DNA of 64,000 bases from Trifolium pratense (GCF_020283565.1 NC_060065.1:40536409-40600408); one strand, 5' to 3'; shown: positions 1-12,700, counted from the first letter of the stretch. Program-made: numbers and translations. The notes: generated from the sequence alone by a model not told the origin.

Positions 1-280
1 TGAGGTAAACAACTTTGGGGAGTTGAAAGTGGGTATATGTAGATGTTTGATCAATGATTTGCATGTTTTGTTAAAGTTGCTTAAAACCCAAGAAATTGGC
101 TTGATTTTGATTGTTAGAGGTATTTGGATGTTTGGAAGGGATGATTAATGTTCCTTGATACCATATATGTTTGGAATGGCTGTTTATATGAATTTATAAC
201 ATGTTTGGATGAATTTTTGAGTTGATTTGAGGTTAAACCGCCTTAGAAACTCAAGAACAGATATTTTCTTTCTGGTGTAG

Positions 281-404
281 TTCGCTAAGCGACCAGGAGT
301 TCGCTGTAGCGAACAGGTTCGCTGAAGCTCGCCAAAGCTCGCCATGAGCAGGTGACTTCCTGGTGAGGTTCGCCAAGTCTCGCTAAGGCTTCGCTTAGCG
401 AAGG
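281..404. repeat. Cluster of TCGC/GCGA palindromic motifs in the LARD LTR
   Basis: A GC-richer block in an AT-rich LTR holds about eight short variants of TTCGCTAAGCGA and CTCGCCAAG, some in inverted orientation. The block can therefore fold into several hairpins. The same block occurs at 6234-6357, and in inverted orientation at 26109-26230 and 31817-31938. Its function is unknown. Confidence 0.7.
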
Positions 405-940
405 CCTCTGTGACAGCAATTTTTTCTGATGTTTGTAAGTGTAGTTAGGCACTTGTAACATGGTTTAAGGGTATCCTTACATGATTGTTGATACATGTTG
501 ATACTGTTAATACTTATTGTTAATCGTTATATGATTGATAAACGTGTATGCAATAAGTTGTAGCTTAAAGTGAGCAATGTGATGTTTTATCATTAATTTG
601 CAATGATAAGAGAATGATGTATGTTTTATGACATAAGTGTAAATGAAACTTTATGTGTATAAAAATGGTTAAACAGATAATTATCATGTGAATAATTATG
701 ATTTGAGTGATAGGATATTGTGTTATCCTAATGTGTTAGATGTTGGAATTGTGTTTCCGCATTCATAATGAGTAGCTTCGAGCTAGAAATATCATATTGA
801 TGATATGTGCAAACATACATGCATTCATGTATATATATGTTGAATTGGAAACTTGGGTTCCAATAGATTTAAATGGATTTTTGAGTCCATAAGGAAGCCG
901 AGGATCGGATTAGATGAATCCATAAGATCTAGAGCTGCTA

Positions 941-1120
941 TCCGGCAAGATGTAAAACTGTTAACTTATCCATAAGGGATATGAAGGTTTGGTAAGTTCC
1001 GAACAATCCGGCAAGATGTAAAACTGTTAACTTATCCATAAGGGATATGAAGGTTTGGTAAGTTCCGAACAATCCGGCAAGATGTAAAACTGTTAACTTA
1101 TCCATGAGGGATATGAAGGC
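941..1120. repeat. 66-bp tandem repeat in the LARD-1 LTR (about 2.7 units)
   Basis: Units start at 941, 1007 and 1073 with TCCGGCAAGATGTAAAACTG. The third is cut short after its GGGATATGAAGG segment. The array is copied at 6894-7073 in the 3' LTR. A 66-aa open frame on the - strand here is only a by-product of the 66-bp period. Confidence 0.9.
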
Positions 1121-1965
1121 AATTGGTACCACATGCATTAGTCGTGTCTAGAGATGACATGACATTGGATAATTGGCATTAGATGCATTAGGGTAAATGC
1201 ACATGTATTTGATAATTGTTATGTGACATTATCTGATTGGATTGTAATGTGTTTTCCGTATGTGTTAAGCTTTGGCATTTACTAATTGTTTAATACTGTG
1301 ATTGTTGCCATGTCTTGGTATGTGAGTAGAGTCCGTCATGACTATAAAATGAACAAGTGTAGAGTCCATCATGACTATAAAATGAACACTTTGGTAGTGT
1401 CCGAGAAGACGTGAAACTATATGATTGGTGTGTTTGTAAATGAATGATTAATTGGTAGTCGTATTTGACGATGCATGTGCGTGAGTTAGAAATGTATGAT
1501 AGCGTGTGAAGTGTGTAGTATACTACTCACACTTATATTTATGTTTATGTTTTCTAACTCTCTGCTTTGTGTTAATTGCTGGACCTTTGGGGGTCCAGGT
1601 TGACAGGTTATGTGTTAGCCTCGTCCGAGTGCAATGGTGAAGCTCTGCTCTGATTGAGACACGGGAAAAAGGGGTTTTTATATGTATATGCATGTAGTCC
1701 TCTTAGTACACTCTGTTGGTCTTAAGCTTTCATTTGAAAAGTATCCGTTTTGTATAACTAATAACGCATCGTTCGATGCGAGGTTTTGTTTTTAGTTCAT
1801 TCGAATATTTTACTAGATAAATGTATTAGTATTATCTTTGAATGGAGTTTGTGATATTCAAACCAGCGCTTTATAAATCAGATTTTCAATCTTTCCGCTG
1901 TGTATTTTCGAAAAATATTTTATAAAGGCAGAGTTAATTAAATAACGGGTTTGGGTGTTACAAAG

Positions 1966-1980
1966 TGGTATCAGAGCAAG
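1966..1980 (+). other. LARD-1 primer-binding site (tRNA-iMet type)
   Basis: TGGTATCAGAGCAAG begins three bases after the 5' LTR end. Its first 12 bases match the standard plant initiator-tRNA-Met primer site. This fixes the LTR boundary and the + orientation. Confidence 0.9.
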
Positions 1981-4900
1981 TTGTCTTCGGACTGTGAGGT
2001 TAGGTGTCAATCAGAGCCGGTCTGTGCATTCAGATCGAGTGAGCGTGTGTGCCAGTTGTGTCTGTCTCTTCTTGTTGTGTGTACTTGATGCGATTGATGC
2101 TTATCATTGTTATAAGTTATCAAGTCAAGTAGTGGTTGAGTATTTTTATGCTTAAAGTTTTAAAAATTTGTGTGGTTTGAACTTTTGGTTTGTAGATGCT
2201 TATTGCTAATAGTTGATGATCCAGCATGATGTAAAACTGCATGTGATGAAGATTTTGTTGAAAACATAAGATTATTTTCTTTTGAGTAAGTGAAAATGAA
2301 TTTTTCACTAGAGTGAGAAAGAAGTAGGATGTAAGTAGATCCTAATGTGTGTTGTTATATGTTTGTTTATAACATGTGGTAGATTGATTACTAGTACTTA
2401 GTGTGGTTCTTTAATTGAACTATGTGAATGTATTCTCATGATGAGAACTTGTTTTAGAACATGCTATGTTTTATACATGCTTGAGTAGATGTTGTAAGTA
2501 TGCGGGCAAATGAAATGTAATGCATGTACTTGACTCGATGTCTTGTGTACATGGATGTTTTGTTGTCTTACATATATTTTAGTTATAAATATATGTATTG
2601 ACATGTTGTTGTGTTTGCGTATGCTAGTTGGTATGAAGATTGTTACACTAGTATATGTGGGGAATAGAATACTTATGTATTTGCGTAGTGGCGTATATGT
2701 CAAGAGGACTGTACAGGATATTTGTGTAGATGTCTAGGTTTAATGCCTTACGTTTACCCTTGTATGCGACACACATGTAAATGTTGTCGGTACTAGATTC
2801 TTTTTGGGAGAATATATTTAGAATCGATAGAATGACTAGGTGTTTATACCGGAAGTTCTAGTGGAAGAGTATAGATGGGTTTGAAATAAGTGGGGGAGAA
2901 AGTTGTGTCTCTCCGAGACGGTTCGAATGTGAAGAAGTTAGGATGGATGGAGATGCTCTTGAAGTAGATTGTTCAAGATTGATTAGTGTTGTTCGAAGTG
3001 GAAGGAACTTGGACAGCAAGTTGTGAAGATTTCTAGATGAAAAGTTGTTGGACTAAGTGTTCGTCATGGGATCAACACTGAGATTGGTTAAGAAAGATGA
3101 AGACCGTTTGGAAACGATTGGAGATCGTGTAGTGTACAAAGAGTATGGACTAGAGGCGGATGAGAACTACAAGAATTTCTCAGAAGCAATACCATGGAAT
3201 GGAAGGAGTAGGACGTTGTCGTTCAGACAAGTTGAGTAATGACGAGTAGACGTCAATTTAATAAGGGATTGAAAGTAAGGGTCTTAATTGGAGAGTATTT
3301 TGGAGGAAATATTAGATGATCATTCCGGAAGATTCAGAATGAGTCGAACTAAAGTTGTTTAGCCGTAAAGAGAATGTGACCATTGTGGAATGGTGGAACG
3401 AACAGAGATGTTAAATGGAAACCGTTGTTGGAAAACGGAGAAGACGTTGTGCGTTAAGAGTAGTCGAACCTAGTGATGATTAGGTGAAGGTTATAAGAAT
3501 GGTAGGAATACCTATAGAGTTGTATCGGTGTGAGCTAAACTTGTTAATTATTAGCAAGTGAACCTTTAAGGGAAGTAAACATCTCGAATAGTTCGAAGAG
3601 ACTAGTCAAGATTGGAATAAAGATTTTGTGTGGATGGACTTTAGGATGTTATGACTTTAAGATAGTCACGAGATGCGAATAAGAACCGATCGAATGGAGA
3701 AAGTATGTTTGTCACAGTGAAGAACGATAAGGAACGCGACTAGTTGGATTGTGTGCGACAAATAAGGACGTTGTTGGAATCAACAAGATATGAACTGTGG
3801 TTGTTTGGAAATCAACTTTTGAATAGTCACCAAGATTGAATATGGAACTACTAGGTGATCGAGAAGAGCCTAGGAAGGATTTATAGCGGTTGGGTGTGTT
3901 AGAATCGAGTAGTCATTTCTTGGAAAGATTTGAGAAGCTTAGAATATGGATGTTAAATTTAGAGAACCATTAGTGTTGTATAACCAAGGAAAAGAAGTGA
4001 GTTCTCATAGTAGATGAGAATGGAATTAAGAGATACCATAGTAGAGAATGGTATGAGTAGTAGAGTTATTTCAAGAATGGAAGTGGGGTGACAATTTGAT
4101 GGATTTTGTAAGAACTTGTCGAGAAAGAAATAATTTCATTTGGATAATGATCGGACGATTAGTGTCGGAGTTGGATGAAACCTTAGAGGTTGATGAGAAG
4201 CTAAGTGCGAAGTGTTACCTTTAGATGTTTGGGGATAAGAAAGTTAGCCTTTGGAAACGTGTCGAGCACGAGTATTAGAGAGACGTAAGAAAGTGACTTA
4301 TGTCAAGTAAGAATTTGCGGAAAGGACTATCTCACACATAAGTGATTGTTGTGTTTGGAAAATGTGTGTTGAGAATTTGGAAGTGATGCTTGAAGTAAGT
4401 ATCAGAGATGTTTTGTAGCAATTGGAAAATTTATTTATGGAATGGAAAAAGTCGGTGGAGACTAAGTGATGTTGGGAACATCGTATATGTTGGAGTAGCA
4501 TAGTAATACTATGTGGTAAGGAAATAAAATATTTTGGATATTTTCATCGTGGACGATGAAATGATAGTGAGTCGACGAGTGACTTAAGGTAATATTTTGG
4601 ATAAGAATATTTCGACGGGAAATGATATCGGGAAGGTCATGTTAAGGAAGTCAGAAATTGGATAAGAGATTATTTGGAAAATATAACGGTTATGTTGAAT
4701 GTTCGACGCAATGATTTGGGGAATTGCAAGGAAAAGAATTTGACGGTTGGAGATAATATATTTTTGGAATGTGTTAAGAACTTTGAGAAGTTGGACAACA
4801 GATGAGTGTAGAAGTTGTGCTACCGAATGAATGGTTGGAGTGAGATTCGACGCAGTTAAGAACTTATGGAATTTGAAAAGTTGTGAAGTATGCAACAGAA

Positions 4901-5408
4901 GGGTCTTTCGGAGTATTTTGGGTTAAGTGGTTTTGTTTTGGAGTGGTACTGCGAGTACCGTAAGATGTTAAGTTGAAATTTTAAGCAGTTTGATAAGAAT
5001 GATTTATACCGTTGTCACGATTGTTGACTATCTATCGACAAATCGAGGGATTAGCTATCCTTGATCTATTGTTGGTAGTAAACTTCATTGTGTAGATTGG
5101 AATAAACTGATTTTGTCAGACTTGGTTTGTTTGGAATTTGAATGATTGTTGGTGTGAATCCGGAAGAAGTGTTATTTTGACCGGAGATGGTATAAGGAAT
5201 ACCGAGGGAAGTAAAATGATTCGAAAAAGTGACGTATAGGATTGCTTTGCCGCCATCATGGGCGAATTTGCATGAAGTGTTTTGTATGTTTGGTTAAGGT
5301 AGTATGAGGAAACCCATTGGTTAGAATGCAAGTTGGGAATTAGAAAGTCGGATGAGGGAATTTATCCGGAGTTGTGTTTTAGTCGAGTAATTTTCGAGGG
5401 CGAAAATC

Positions 5409-5426
5409 TTTTAAGGGGGGTAGAGT
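5409..5426 (+). other. LARD-1 polypurine tract
   Basis: TTTTAAGGGGGGTAGAGT directly precedes the TGTAACGACC start of the 3' LTR, as expected for the plus-strand primer of reverse transcription. The same motif is found in inverted orientation next to the 3' LTR of LARD-2 (27022-27040). Confidence 0.85.
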
Positions 5427-7915
5427 TGTAACGACCCAAAATTTAGTATTCGTTATTTAATTATTTTATTACGTGAGGGCGTGATTTATAATTAAATTAT
5501 TAAGCGGCGAATAATCATTTAGCGAGAACGTAAGTTAATGAGCGAGAAGTTATGTTGTTTGGGCCTTTGGGCGTGGAATAGGCATTGGGCCTAAGCCAAT
5601 TGGGCTTTGATCCATGAGAACAATGGAGCTCTATAAGTAGCATAAGTTTGGGTGAATAGTCTCATAATTTATGTTTCATGAGAAAGGAAGATTGAGAGCT
5701 AGAGCAAGAGGAGGAGCTCATGAGGGAGAGGGAGAGCTCGTGGGAGAGAAAGAGAAGAGCAAGCTCGAGGAATCGTCGAACTAAGGTACGAGAGTTAGAT
5801 TACATATTCGTGAGTGATTCGAAAGAGGGGAGGATGTCGATTCCTCCATTCCCAAACTCTTTCCACTCTATTTTCTTGTGGGTTTTGTGGGTGATTTTCT
5901 TAATGGAAAATGGATTCTTTTGATCCTAACATGTGTAGTGAACTCATGGTAGATGAGGTAAACAACTTTGGGGAGTTGAAAGTGGGTATATGTAGATGTT
6001 TGATCAATGATTTGCATGTTTTGTTAAAGTTGCTTAAAACCCAAGAAATTGGCTTGATTTTGATTGTTAGAGGTATTTGGATGTTTGGAAGGGATGATTA
6101 ATGTTCCTTGATACCATATATGTTTGGAATGGCTGTTTATATGAATTTATAACATGTTTGGATGAATTTTTGAGTTGATTTGAGGTTAAACCGCCTTAGA
6201 AACTCAAGAACAGATATTTTCTTTCTGGTGTAGTTCGCTAAGCGACCAGGAGTTCGCTGTAGCGAACAGGTTCGCTGAAGCTCGCCAAAGCTCGCCATGA
6301 GCAGGTGACTTCCTGGTGAGGTTCGCCAAGTCTCGCTAAGGCTTCGCTTAGCGAAGGCCTCTGTGACAGCAATTTTTGCTGATGTTTGTAAGTGTAGTTA
6401 GGCACTTGTAACATGGTTTAAGGGTATCCTTACATGATTGTTGATACATGTTGATACTGTTAATACTTATTGTTAATCGTTATATGATTGATAAACGTGT
6501 ATGCAATAAGTTGTAGCTTAAAGTGAGCAATGTGATGTTTTATCATTAATTTGCAATGATAAGAGAATGATGTATGTTTTATGACATAAGTGTAAATGAA
6601 ACTTTATGTGTATAAAAATGGTTAAACAGATAATTATCATGTGAATAATTATGATTTGAGTGATAGGATATTGTGTTATCCTAATGTGTTAGATGTTGGA
6701 ATTGTGTTTCCGCATTCATAATGAGTAGCTTCGAGCTAGAAATATCATATTGATGATATGTGCAAACATACATGCATTCATGTATATATATGTTGAATTG
6801 GAAACTTGGGTTCCAATAGATTTAAATGGATTTTTGAGTCCATAAGGAAGCCGAGGATCGGATTAGATGAATCCATAAGATCTAGAGCTGCTATCCGGCA
6901 AGATGTAAAACTGTTAACTTATCCATAAGGGATATGAAGGTTTGGTAAGTTCCGAACAATCCGGCAAGATGTAAAACTGTTAACTTATCCATAAGGGATA
7001 TGAAGGTTTGGTAAGTTCCGAACAATCCGGCAAGATGTAAAACTGTTAACTTATCCATGAGGGATATGAAGGCAATTGGTACCACATGCATTAGTCGTGT
7101 CTAGAGATGACATGACATTGGATAATTGGCATTAGATGCATTAGGGTAAATGCACATGTATTTGATAATTGTTATGTGACATTATCTGATTGGATTGTAA
7201 TGTGTTTTCCGTATGTGTTAAGCTTTGGCATTTACTAATTGTTTAATACTGTGATTGTTGCCATGTCTTGGTATGTGAGTAGAGTCCGTCATGACTATAA
7301 AATGAACAAGTGTAGAGTCCATCATGACTATAAAATGAACACTTTGGTAGTGTCCGAGAAGACGTGAAACTATATGATTGGTGTGTTTGTAAATGAATGA
7401 TTAATTGGTAGTCGTATTTGACGATGCATGTGCGTGAGTTAGAAATGTATGATAGCGTGTGAAGTGTGTAGTATACTACTCACACTTATATTTATGTTTA
7501 TGTTTTCTAACTCTCTGCTTTGTGTTAATTGCTGGACCTTTGGGGGTCCAGGTTGACAGGTTATGTGTTAGCCTCGTCCGAGTGCAATGGTGAAGCTCTG
7601 CTCTGATTGAGACACGGGAAAAAGGGGTTTTTATATGTATATGCATGTAGTCCTCTTAGTACACTCTGTTGGTCTTAAGCTTTCATTTGAAAAGTATCCG
7701 TTTTGTATAACTAATAACGCATCGTTCGATGCGAGGTTTTGTTTTTAGTTCATTCGAATATTTTACTAGATAAATGTATTAGTATTATCTTTGAATGGAG
7801 TTTGTGATATTCAAACCAGCGCTTTATAAATCAGATTTTCAATCTTTCCGCTGTGTATTTTCGAAAAATATTTTATAAAGGCAGAGTTAATTAAATAACG
7901 GGTTTGGGTGTTACA
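5427..7915 (+). repeat. LARD-1 3' LTR (complete, 2489 bp)
   Basis: It starts TGTAACGACC and ends GGTGTTACA, a TG...CA LTR. It carries a TATA-like box near 5631, the palindromic cluster at 6234-6357 and the 66-bp repeats at 6894-7073. The base after 7915 is Sirevirus sequence. The presumed 5-bp target duplication is ACTTA (7916-7920), but its left partner lies outside the window. Confidence 0.93.
5631..5640 (+). promoter_or_regulatory. Putative LTR TATA box
   Basis: CTATAAGTAG lies about 200 bp into the LTR and is conserved in inverted orientation in both LARD-2 LTRs (26808-26817 and 32516-32525) although surrounding bases differ. This is the usual place for the U3 promoter of an LTR element. 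A 67-codon frame (5720-5923) begins 80 bases downstream. Confidence 0.55.
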
Positions 7916-8538
7916 ACTTATGCTCAATAGGTTATGTTTGAGTCCATCAACTAACCAAACATCATTAATAGATAGGGAAGAATTACCTACTGTACCTGTA
8001 CCTATTATCTTTCCTTTTTGATTGCCTCCAAAGCCAACAGATCCTCCTTCTTTCATAGTCAGCTTAGAAAATAGTTGTTTGTCACCAGTCATATGCCTTG
8101 AACATCCACTATCCAGATACCATGAGTGTTTCATGATACTTCTTTGAGTGGCAGGCTGTATGAGAAACAACTTTAATCATTGCGGTGGAACTCTTCATCA
8201 CAGTTAATGATAAAGTCATCCCAGTATTCTTCCTCTTCATTTATCAAGTTCTGATTGTTAACTTGAGAACTTGTCAGCCATTGGTCTAGGACATAAGCCC
8301 TTCTTCCTTTGCATAAGACTTGTTTCCACATTCTAGGTAGGACATATCCTTTCCTAGTTGGTAAATCTGAATGATACATTATTTCAGCTTTTGGTACCCA
8401 TCTTCTGGGTCCACGCTTGTTAGTCCATACATGCTTACTATGTTGTCTAGTGTTAGAGAAAGATCTTGGTTTGGAATAATAACCTTTTTGAAATCTTTTC
8501 TTTGTTTGAAATCTGTTATTGTTCCAAGGTTTATGATT
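7916..8538 (-). pseudogene. SIRE-1 pol fragment: linker and aspartic protease region (broken)
   Basis: Translation on the - strand gives a basic, Asn/Arg-rich linker (8538-8175) with the Sirevirus WVPKAEI motif. It is followed in another frame by the protease signature LDSGCSRHMTGD (about 8120-8080) and the LVDGLKHNLLSIS segment that normally leads to the pre-integrase domain. A stop after residues HRND and a frame change separate the two parts. Sequence stops at 7916, where LARD-1 begins. The remaining catalytic Asp-Ser-Gly is present, but the gene cannot make a working polyprotein. Confidence 0.88.
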
Positions 8539-8880
8539 CACTACTACAAAAATAGGTGTTTAATAGCATTTTTTTTAACTTTTAACATCGCTTAAAAACG
8601 CTATGACTGAATCCGCTATTATAGGTCTGGGTGCCTATAATAGCGTTTAAAAACGCTATCAAATATGTACTTTTAATATCGGTTTTTCCAAAAAAGCGAT
8701 GTTGTATCTTCCTTCTCGCGAACAAAGACGCTTTCGGAGACAGGTTTTGATAGCGCTTGTTTACAAAAGCGATGTTATATATGATTTATAATAGCGCCCG
8801 CATTTATAAAACGCTATTGTAATTCGTTGTCTGGCCTAACATTTAATAGCGCCCGTGTAAAAAACGCTATTGTATGTCCT
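8539..8880. repeat. Left TIR and subterminal repeats of the CACTA element
   Basis: After the terminal CACTACTACAAAAA come at least eight copies of an AATAGCG(C/T) or inverted ACGCTATT core, often paired as a hairpin (AATAGCGTTTAAAAACGCTA near 8639). In En/Spm such subterminal arrays bind the TNPA protein. By analogy these would bind the product of the 9753-13569 gene, which is inference. Confidence 0.85.
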
Positions 8881-9752
8881 GTATTGTTTTTTTTTTTTAC
8901 TAATCCTGACCCTTTTTTTTAAACAATAAATTGCATTTTTTTTTGTTTGACAACTTGCTCTTGAACTTTTAAAATACATATAGTACCATATATATATATA
9001 CTTCCAAAATATATATTATCAATTTTTTTTGAAAAATAATGTTGTACCACACAAGCTCTAATAAAATAAAAACTCTTGTAATACATTCATTTCATAAATA
9101 AAACCAATCCGACTACAAGACAAATCTGAATTGAATAGTGCAAACAAAAAGACCACTACAAAAGTGATATTGTCAAACTGTGTCCATAGCTTCTAATGAG
9201 AAAATCAATGACAAATTTTAATACAAACACAAAGACCACTACAAAAGATAGTCAAACTCTAGCCCTACTTTCTTCTGCGACGTGTCACTTGATGAGAACC
9301 GCCCACTTCATCGAAAAAGGAAGCCCTCAAACTACCTGTATATATAGATGTACAAGAAATTAGGCATTTGCTTGATAATACATCATTTGGCAGCATACAA
9401 CTTGTCTTTCTCTCTTAGAAACCACACAAATTCAGCATACACCTCAAAATAGCAGCAAAACATTGCTAAAGTATTGCAACTCAGGATCTCGCGTCATGTC
9501 ACTAACGCGCTTAGGCAGCAAGCTCATAATTCATCCTAGTTTCAATAGCCCATTTACAAATAATCTTCTTAAGAGAAAAATTAGTATGACCTTGGGGACA
9601 TTATGATTATCCCCATTACTCTAAAATTTGACAATGAATGTGTAAATTCAAGAATACCAACTACATTTTCTACCAAGCACAACAGTCATATCAGAATATA
9701 TTTGGATAATTAAATATTTATAGGATACAACTTACCAATTAATGATCAACTA
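8881..9752. other. CACTA 3' non-coding stretch
   Basis: An AT-rich segment with poly-T and poly-A runs and a TATATATATA tract near 8990 lies between the subterminal repeats and the stop of the second transposon gene. It probably contains the 3' UTR and polyadenylation region of both transposon transcripts. I see no gene in it. Confidence 0.6.
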
Positions 9753-12700
9753 TTATTTTTGCAGCCTCTTTGCATCATTGATAACATCTTCAACCATATG
9801 GGTAGCCCACTCCTCCTTCACCTCATCTAGCTTCTCTTTAGAGTATGTAGAATGTCTATGGCGAGAAAAGTACTTCAAATATAAAAGTAACACAAAATTG
9901 AGTCAGAATTGAATTACACTACATTGTATATACCTAGCTATATGTAAAAATATGAAATAATAATAATAATTTAAATAACGTACATTATCAGGAATCTTAT
10001 TTGGATATTCCATGATAACTTCTTTCATAAATCTCATGATAAAATATCCGCAGTCAATAGTATTTCTTTGACGAGGACACTGTAAAAAAACATTTGTTTT
10101 TATACTTCCATGATCTGAAGGTTCGCCACCGAGCGGATCCAAAAAATATATAACCTCAGCATCGGGATTGATGACAAACAAAACCCAATGAATCCTGCAC
10201 CCAAATTTGAATATTGCAATGAATAATTCACATTTAACGCATTCACACACATCTCTTAAAAAATGTAATTTAAATATAAATCTTACCCAACATTATAAGG
10301 TGCAAGAATTATCTTTTCATCCTTCAACACCTTAGTTTTCATCAATACCCTTGCTATATCTTTTCCTTGAATATCATCAAATGATACATGTGGGGATAAA
10401 AATGATATCTTGTATTTTAATCCACGAGGACCAATAAGCTTGTCATAGAGATACCTTGGAATGAAAAAGAACAATTTCAGATATTAATAATATTACCTCC
10501 CAAACATAATAACATAAATATTAATTTGTATGTCAAAATTAGAGAATATTGGTGATAATAGCGGTACCTAGCATACACGATGACAGCAGAGGCACTTAAC
10601 CAGTCATGATCAACAACCTCTTTTATGTGCTCTAAATGCAAATGTTCAGAAAATCCCTCGGAGAATATATCAGCGCCCATATCTATTTCCATCACAGTTT
10701 CAGACTTCCAGGCATATTTCGTATAATCATCAAGGAATTTTAATTTTTGTAAACCAGCTGAACCACCATTTTTAGGGTACGCCACTTGATTTTTCAAAAT
10801 TTTCCTGTTTTTGGTTGGTGACACAACTGATTCAGAGGTTTGTACCTTATCCTTATTTTGGATTTTTTTTGGGATCTAAAAAGTTACATTACTTGAAGTA
10901 AGTCATCAAATAATAAAACAAATATATAGTACTTATTGATCAAATAAGGGTCGATAAAAGTATTTTACCTTTTGACGTTCAACAATAAGTTCAACAAGTT
11001 TGAATGGCCATGGCACAATTGTACCTATTGCTTGACCAACTGTTGAGACTTCTCCATATTCGATAGATATGGGCAATGGAGCGTCTGATATAACAGAAAC
11101 ATCGATAGCAACTTTAACATATCCGAGAGGTAATTTAATGCCATGCACCATATCACCTTCGGTGTTGTGCAACTTGCCACGAGCCACCAAACGACGACTC
11201 GGGAATCCTAAATATATGTTTATAGATGAGATACCCTAAACCAATGAAAAATTAACAAGATTATTAGATATCTAATTGGCACGCACAATCCAAAAACATC
11301 ATCTCAGATCAGGAAATCATATCAAACTAAACATTTTAACTTAATATGTTAAAGTAGAGAAGACGGTTATCTTCATACTCAGAGAACTTGCATTTTAGGC
11401 CATGCTATCTTATTAAGATTCAGTAACAGTTTTGAACATATACTGTTAATTGGGAGATATTAATTTCTTGAGTGTCTATGATTGCAGGCAACTAAGGCAC
11501 GAGAAAGGATATTTCAAGGAAGCATGGCTCTGGGTTCGAACCCAAAATTCTCCACATTTCCATGCTTAAGGTGTTTGAGTCTTGTCAGTTGTCACACTAT
11601 TTGACCAAAAAAACAAAAGAAGCATATAGATATTTATCAGTGTTACTGTTATAAAATACTACATGCTGAAATTTTACCATCTAATATTCTTTTGTGAAAC
11701 TGCACTTTAGTTGTGTGTAAAGTGAGAAAGAAAGAATACCAAAATATATTGCACAAGCAATAAAGGATCTGTTGTAATTTACACAAAAATATGATATCTA
11801 CTTGCCTTCACCTTGTGGAGGGATATTACACTCTAATGTGAAAGACAATGAACACACAGATAGCTTGGTGAACAAGTCACCTTCTCGTTTCTTGTATAAA
11901 TAGAGGATGTAATAGATTCCATAGTAACAATAATGAGAATGTCATTTCTTGAGTGTCTTATGTTTTTAGACTAATAAAACATAAATTTTTCCATAGATAT
12001 TACAAAATACAAAATAATAAAAAACATAAATTTTGGATTACCTTAGGAATGCTATCAATATCAACATGGTTGTTAGAATCCTTAGCACTTTGTTGTGTTT
12101 CATTAGGTTGTGGCCTCTCTAGAACTTCTTCAGGTTGTTTTTGCCTCTCCACCATTTTCTCTGGTTGTTGTCTCTCCGCCATTTTCTCTGGTTGTTGTCT
12201 CCCTGTTATTTCATTGGCGTGTAGCTTCTCTAGCCGCTCTAATTTGGCTTTGATCTCATTAACCTGTGCTTGTGTGCTGTTACTTCTAGGTGCATATAAT
12301 CGTTTCCTAGTTACCCCTTTACCATAGCTCCTAACACGACCAGAGTACTCTGGGAGATCTAGAGCCTTAAATAGCGTATCAGTAGGAGCAAGGTCTTGTT
12401 CCTCTTCTTCCGTTAAAGATTGTGTTAACTCATCCTGACATTAATTGATAAGCAAGAATAAACTTGTTATCCATCATAATAATTAATTACTGAACAACAA
12501 ATTCTTACATTTATGTAGAATACTATTTAACTTACACATTTATCCTTCACACTCTGAACATTTTCATCAATCTCTCCATCCTTACCCACACGAGCAGACA
12601 CCCAAACATTAACACGGGGTATAATCTGTTCTCCCGTTTCTTTTATCTATGTAAAATTTGACACGTTAAAATAGAAATTAAAACACAATTTTACCATCTT

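Larger units (their letters stand above)
1..1962 (+). repeat. LARD-1 5' LTR (3' 1962 bp of it)
   Basis: This stretch repeats at 5954-7915 at a constant offset of 5953 bases. I see one clear difference by eye, a T-to-G change near 426/6379. It ends in TGTTACA at 1962, directly before a primer-binding site, so it is the 5' LTR of a + strand retrotransposon. The complete LTR (5427-7915) is 2489 bp, so this copy should start about 527 bp to the left of the window. No coding content is evident. Confidence 0.93.
1963..5426 (+). mobile_element. LARD-1 internal region, no gag-pol recognised
   Basis: 3464 bp lie between the two LTRs. No frame longer than about 100 codons is open and I recognise no gag, protease, reverse transcriptase, integrase or RNase H motif. 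Much of 2880-4500 is purine-rich. A large LTR pair, a valid primer-binding site and polypurine tract, and a non-coding interior fit a large retrotransposon derivative (LARD) mobilised by a partner element. Alternatively it is a Ty3-type element whose genes have decayed past recognition, but the nearly identical LTRs argue against great age. Confidence 0.75.

Noticed and set aside
938..1138. 66-codon repetitive frame on the - strand, also at 6891
   Set aside because: It results from the 66-bp tandem repeat, whose length is a multiple of three.
3057..3239. 60-codon frame in the LARD-1 interior
   Set aside because: Short, no recognisable motif, and I found no matching open frame in LARD-2.
11530..11548. 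GGGTTCGAACCC, like a tRNA or SINE B box
   Set aside because: No A box at the right distance and no cloverleaf; it lies in an intron of the CACTA second gene.
11953..12327. 124-codon Cys/Ser-rich + strand frame
   Set aside because: It is the antisense of the Gln/Glu-rich repeat exon (12434-12042) of the CACTA second gene.
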